From NCBI GenBank assembly GCA_022925895.1, contig JAKSYS010000528.1, forward strand, positions 1 to 43,764: 43,764 bases of DNA, in the 5' to 3' direction. Shown piece after piece: positions 40,549 to 43,764 of this stretch. The notes under the pieces are model-generated. The model had not been told where the DNA came from. It saw nothing but the letters and a program-made list of their open reading frames with translations, and did no database searches. The DNA is from Fragilaria crotonensis. Taxonomy: Eukaryota > Bacillariophyta > Fragilariophyceae > Fragilariales > Fragilariaceae. How positions within the stretch are numbered: the first letter of the stretch is position 1; the number at the start of each line of letters is the position of its first letter. The translations under genes and the position numbers were made by a program.

Positions 40549-41061
40549 CTACAATTCACCATCCGCTTCTTGCTCCTCATCGGCTAGCACTGGAGTCAAA
40601 ACATCCACCATGTACTCCAAATCATTGCTATGCTGCAAAATGACATAATGCGCCCACTTGCAAGTGACTGGATCGTAAAAATAAGTCCAATATTGTGGAA
40701 TGGATATTGTTTCTTCCGATTGACTCCAGTACGTGGCAATGACACGTAAATGACACCACCCACCATCGGCAGCACAATCAATGTCACGAACATCAATCTT
40801 GAGTTTGGCAATATCAATGGAAAATGCACCAAAGAATTCACGAGGAGATGCCGTCACGGTACCACTCGATGTGCTGGATGTGACCTTGGCATCATCCGCG
40901 TACAACTGATCAATCGCTGGACCCATACCTTGGGACCAATCGTACGAATGCCAGTAATCAATGGCATCCATTGTTTGTTTGTACACATCACAATTGGATG
41001 TTGTCAGATTCAAGATACCAAGAAAGAGAAAGAGCTTGCAAAGGATGTTCTTCGTCATCAT
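40549..41061 (-). CDS. Secreted NTF2/SnoaL-like small protein
   Basis: 170 aa from the first of two ATGs at 41061. Residues 1-22 form a signal peptide (KNILCKLFLFLGILNLTTS), so it should enter the secretory pathway. The mature part has the pattern of an NTF2-like cone fold. An initial helix with DAIDYWHSYDW and AIDQLYADDAKVT is followed by alternating strands with DVRDIDC and GGWCHLRVIATYW, then PQYWTYFYDP and WAHYVIL. SnoaL-like proteins use this scaffold for very different small-molecule or binding roles, and catalytic residues cannot be named. The Cys pair at CAADGGWC may be disulfide-bonded. The tail is acidic. The fold assignment is by pattern only, and the gene itself is well supported. 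Confidence 0.65.
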   Translation of the reverse strand: MMTKNILCKLFLFLGILNLTTSNCDVYKQTMDAIDYWHSYDWSQGMGPAIDQLYADDAKVTSSTSSGTVTASPREFFGAFSIDIAKLKIDVRDIDCAADGGWCHLRVIATYWSQSEETISIPQYWTYFYDPVTCKWAHYVILQHSNDLEYMVDVLTPVLADEEQEADGEL

Positions 41062-41367
41062 TTTGGAGGAAGGGTGTGGTCAGGATAACTATCAACGACG
41101 TCTTGGTTGATGCGCAAGTCGGAGGATGGGAAGTGTGTGTGCTGTTGCGAGTGAAATGTGATGCGCCGAATTTCGTCGAAACTAACGCAAAACGCAACAA
41201 CAAACCTCCGGTGGACGGGGGCCTCGGACTTTTGGTTCTGGTATGTACATAGCGGTTGTTGAAGTCTAATACGAACGCCGACTCAGCGATATGTCCACCG
41301 GATCTGCAAAGATTGTACGAGTATACACTGTATACGAGTACATGACTGTGTTGGGACCTCACTACCG
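41062..41367. other. Intergenic, no gene seen
   Basis: About 300 bp between the NTF2-like gene and the retroelement remnant. GTATACACTGTATAC near 41320-41335 is a palindrome. Nothing else notable. Confidence 0.5.
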
Positions 41368-43681
41368 TTGATGGAAAATGTGTACGATAATCTCCCGCAT
41401 CTGGAATCCAAATGGTTAAGTTCCCTGCGTGGATATTTGGCCTATCAAGCAGGAATACAGTTGGACTACACGGGTGTTGCACCACTAGAGCGACGTCACG
41501 ATGAATTCATTATGGATCGGATATTAGCATCAGGTCGATTCAGCGATAATGAAATCAGGCGAATCAATTGTCGATTATACCTGGGAGCGCTGACAATATC
41601 GGATTTGGCGACGACAGAGGAACGCAGTTAGATCAAGCAAAACTCACGGGTCAAGAATCACTGTTCAGCAATCGTCCGAGGTGGATGAAGGTGCATCAAG
41701 AGTTACCATCTGCAGTATCATGGAAATTATGGAAAAAGCAAATGCGCTATGGAGCTATCCCGACGGCACATTGGTCCAACCCTTGAGGCCTTGGTTACTA
41801 ACTACCACAGAAAGTCGGATATCTTACCCTGCTTACGTCTACAGATCGACATTATACGTGCGACGAATGGGAGGAATATGTCAAATGTCAGGCTTGAAGA
41901 CACTCAACGAATGTATAGAAAGCAATCTCAATATCGAAGAGGAGATTCGAATATGGCAGTACCCGTGGAAATTCAGCAGGCAGGAAGAATGCATCGATGG
42001 GAAATAATCAACAAGCTGTCTCGGAGTATCAACCGCGACCGTTACCAGTGGCTACGTTTGACGACTACGTTCAACAGCTTGATGCATGGGAGGTCGATCT
42101 CCTGCGGCATACAGACTTATTTGTGGATCCGTATACAGCATGTTTAGAGTTACACCAAGGATTTGAAGCCGGGAGCGATGGTTCCGAAGTATGGCACCGA
42201 CGGATCATTCGGATGGATGATTAGCACATCCCAAGGCGAACGAGTAGCGACGGGAATGGGACCATCAAGGGGATACGTAATGGACTCCTACCGAGCAGAA
42301 TGCAGTGGCATGCTGTCAATTCTGCGATTTTGTTGAGGCTGTCTGAATATACAAACATGATTGAACCATGGGACGGTACAATCGGGACAGATAGTCAAAG
42401 CATGCTTGACACAATATTCGGACGAGATCGGACAGGGCCCTGCGGCATCTGCCCCGACTGCACTTCCCAGGAATCTCACCCCCTTGATCCTTTGATACCT
42501 GAATGGGATTTACTCGTTGAAATCCGATATGCTCTTACATATGCCAGGAGTCAAACTGGTCTATGTTAAAGGCCACCAGGACAAGAAGAAGGCGTACAAT
42601 AGACTTACTCTACGGGCGCAGTTAAACGTCGACGCTGATGATTTAGCGGGGAGGTATCAAGATCAATATGGACGCGCACATCCATATGCACTCATGACAC
42701 CGAATACAGGGAGCATTTCTTGTTTATCCAGAGGAACAAAAACTGAAGTATGCGCAAGATATCCGACACCGGGCGACAATAGGACCATTGCGAGAATACA
42801 TTCAAGCCAGTATGGGTACACAGAAGCAACTATGGCTACGATTAACTGGCAGGCGCATGGAAAGGCGATGAAGACAGATGATAAAGAAACGGATACACAT
42901 CACAAAACTGGTACACGAGTGCTTACCCACTCTTGAACGCTTAAACAAGCAAGAAAGCAGAACACGAATGTGCCCAGGTTGTGGAACATGCCGGGAAACC
43001 AGGGACCATATCCTTAAGTGTACGGCCGCAAGTCGTCAGGATTGGAGGGACAGTTTTCATCACATCATTGATGAGTTCCACGCTAAAGAAGAAACAAATC
43101 CATTACTTCGCAATTTATGGAACAAACAATAAGAGACTGGATGGTCACAAATGAGAAGTCGAGTTTCAAGCATCGCCAATTTTCTTTTCCACTGATGTTC
43201 GAGCGTTGATCACCCAGCAAAAATTCGATCGGTTGGCGCCAACGATCAACAGGAGTTCAGTGCGGAATGGAGCCGGATTCAAGACGACCATTATGCAAGG
43301 TTGCGGTCCCAACGAGGCACAGGACAGGCGCAGCGGTCACCGATGGCAAACTAAACTGATTTGTTTGATATGGAAGGAATGGCAAAAGCTATGGAAGATA
43401 AGGAACGAAGAGTTACACGGGAGCGACGCAGCAGACCGTGCCATGCAGGAAAAGCGAGAGATTTCAGCGCAGCTGCGAGAAGTATATGGCAAGCGTCTCA
43501 ATATGAACCGAGAGTCCGCGAACTATTACTTCGTGAAGAACACGAACATATGCATAAGCCACTATGGGTAACTCGGAATTGGCTAACGGTGAATGTACCA
43601 ATTTTCAAAGCGCAAAACGAGCAAAGGAGAAGCGATAGCAGGGTGAGATCGATACGGTCTTATTTTGAACCCGTGCGGTAA
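41368..43681 (+). pseudogene. Decayed 3' part of a reverse-transcriptase/RNase H retroelement
   Basis: Plus-strand fragments in shifting frames. The first (41368-41631) has PHLESKWLSSLRGYLAY and LGALTISDL, resembling the region between reverse transcriptase and RNase H in retroelements common in diatoms. At about 42196-42336 an RNase H segment reads TDGSFGWMIST and YRAECSGMLSILRF, giving the first Asp and the Glu of the active site, followed by a stop. The next fragment gives TDSQSML (third acidic residue) and then KLVYVKGHQD. Further on are a Cys/His cluster, CPGCGTC...RDHILKC (about 42970-43020), and a final helical fragment (43206-43681). At least four frame changes are needed, so it is inactive. 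The reverse transcriptase and 5' part are absent, and no ends or target duplications can be seen. Confidence 0.75.
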
Positions 43682-43764
43682 ATACCGTACAGCGAATTAC
43701 TGATACTGGACGTGGTCCCACTCGGATCATATCTGGTCGTGCGAGTCGACCTTTTATACCACGA
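43682..43764. other. Window end, no feature
   Basis: The last 83 bases follow the retroelement remnant and contain no supported feature. Confidence 0.4.

Noticed and set aside
41368-43681. Several separate genes in the retroelement region
   Set aside because: The fragments follow each other in the order of one retroelement polyprotein and need frame changes to join, so they are one decayed copy.
1-43764. tRNA, rRNA or CRISPR arrays
   Set aside because: I looked for T-loop-like GTTCGA words with matching stems and for regularly spaced repeats. None of the candidates (for example near 7183 and 26370) forms a cloverleaf, and no spaced repeat array exists.

Overview
The window looks like nuclear DNA of a diatom, probably a pennate one. 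This is an inference from gene style, not from a database match. It has short GT-AG introns (79-136 bp in the intact small genes), secreted Cys-rich/mucin-like proteins, a retroelement remnant with a diatom-style RNase H tail, and a mix of eukaryotic organelle and membrane proteins. No rRNA or tRNA gene and no CRISPR array was seen. Several recognisable genes start downstream of the first possible non-ATG start. I chose ATG starts throughout and placed introns by eye from splice sites and paralogue comparison.

Region 1 (about 1-15.8 kb, all minus strand) is a tandem family of six secreted Cys-rich proteins. Each begins with a 13-14 codon signal-peptide exon, then a phase-0 intron, then one large exon. 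The proteins carry zero to three copies of a 12-cysteine module, Pro/Ser/Thr-rich linkers and a C-terminal hydrophobic tail with no cytoplasmic residues (GPI-anchor-like). Two copies are degraded. A GT8-type glycosyltransferase (7582-8781) sits inside the array. A 360-bp non-autonomous hAT-like MITE with perfect 21-bp terminal inverted repeats and an 8-bp target-site duplication lies at 13311-13670.

Region 2 (17-22.7 kb, minus strand) holds a 700-aa type II membrane protein that I do not recognise, a SYLF/Ysc84 lipid-binding protein and a large, probably mitochondrial NDPK-like protein.

Region 3 (23.5-36.8 kb) is a duplicated locus. It contains four paralogous small genes (A1, B1, A2, B2) with a Ser-rich N-terminus and a helical domain, interleaved with two decayed ankyrin-repeat pseudogenes and a leftover fragment of the NDPK gene. 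B1 is frameshifted. B2 is intact although a 3.57-kb Tc1/mariner-like transposon (TA target, DDE transposase broken by frameshift) sits in its second intron.

Region 4 (36.8-43.8 kb) has poorly supported minus-strand ORFs, an OMA1-type M48 metallopeptidase, a tandem non-coding repeat, a small secreted NTF2-like protein, and the decayed 3' part of a reverse-transcriptase retroelement running to the window edge.

How the genes work together: region 1 suggests a locally amplified set of cell-surface or wall proteins. Region 3 suggests recurrent segmental duplication of an NDPK/A/B/ankyrin block followed by uneven decay. No operon-like functional unit is implied.
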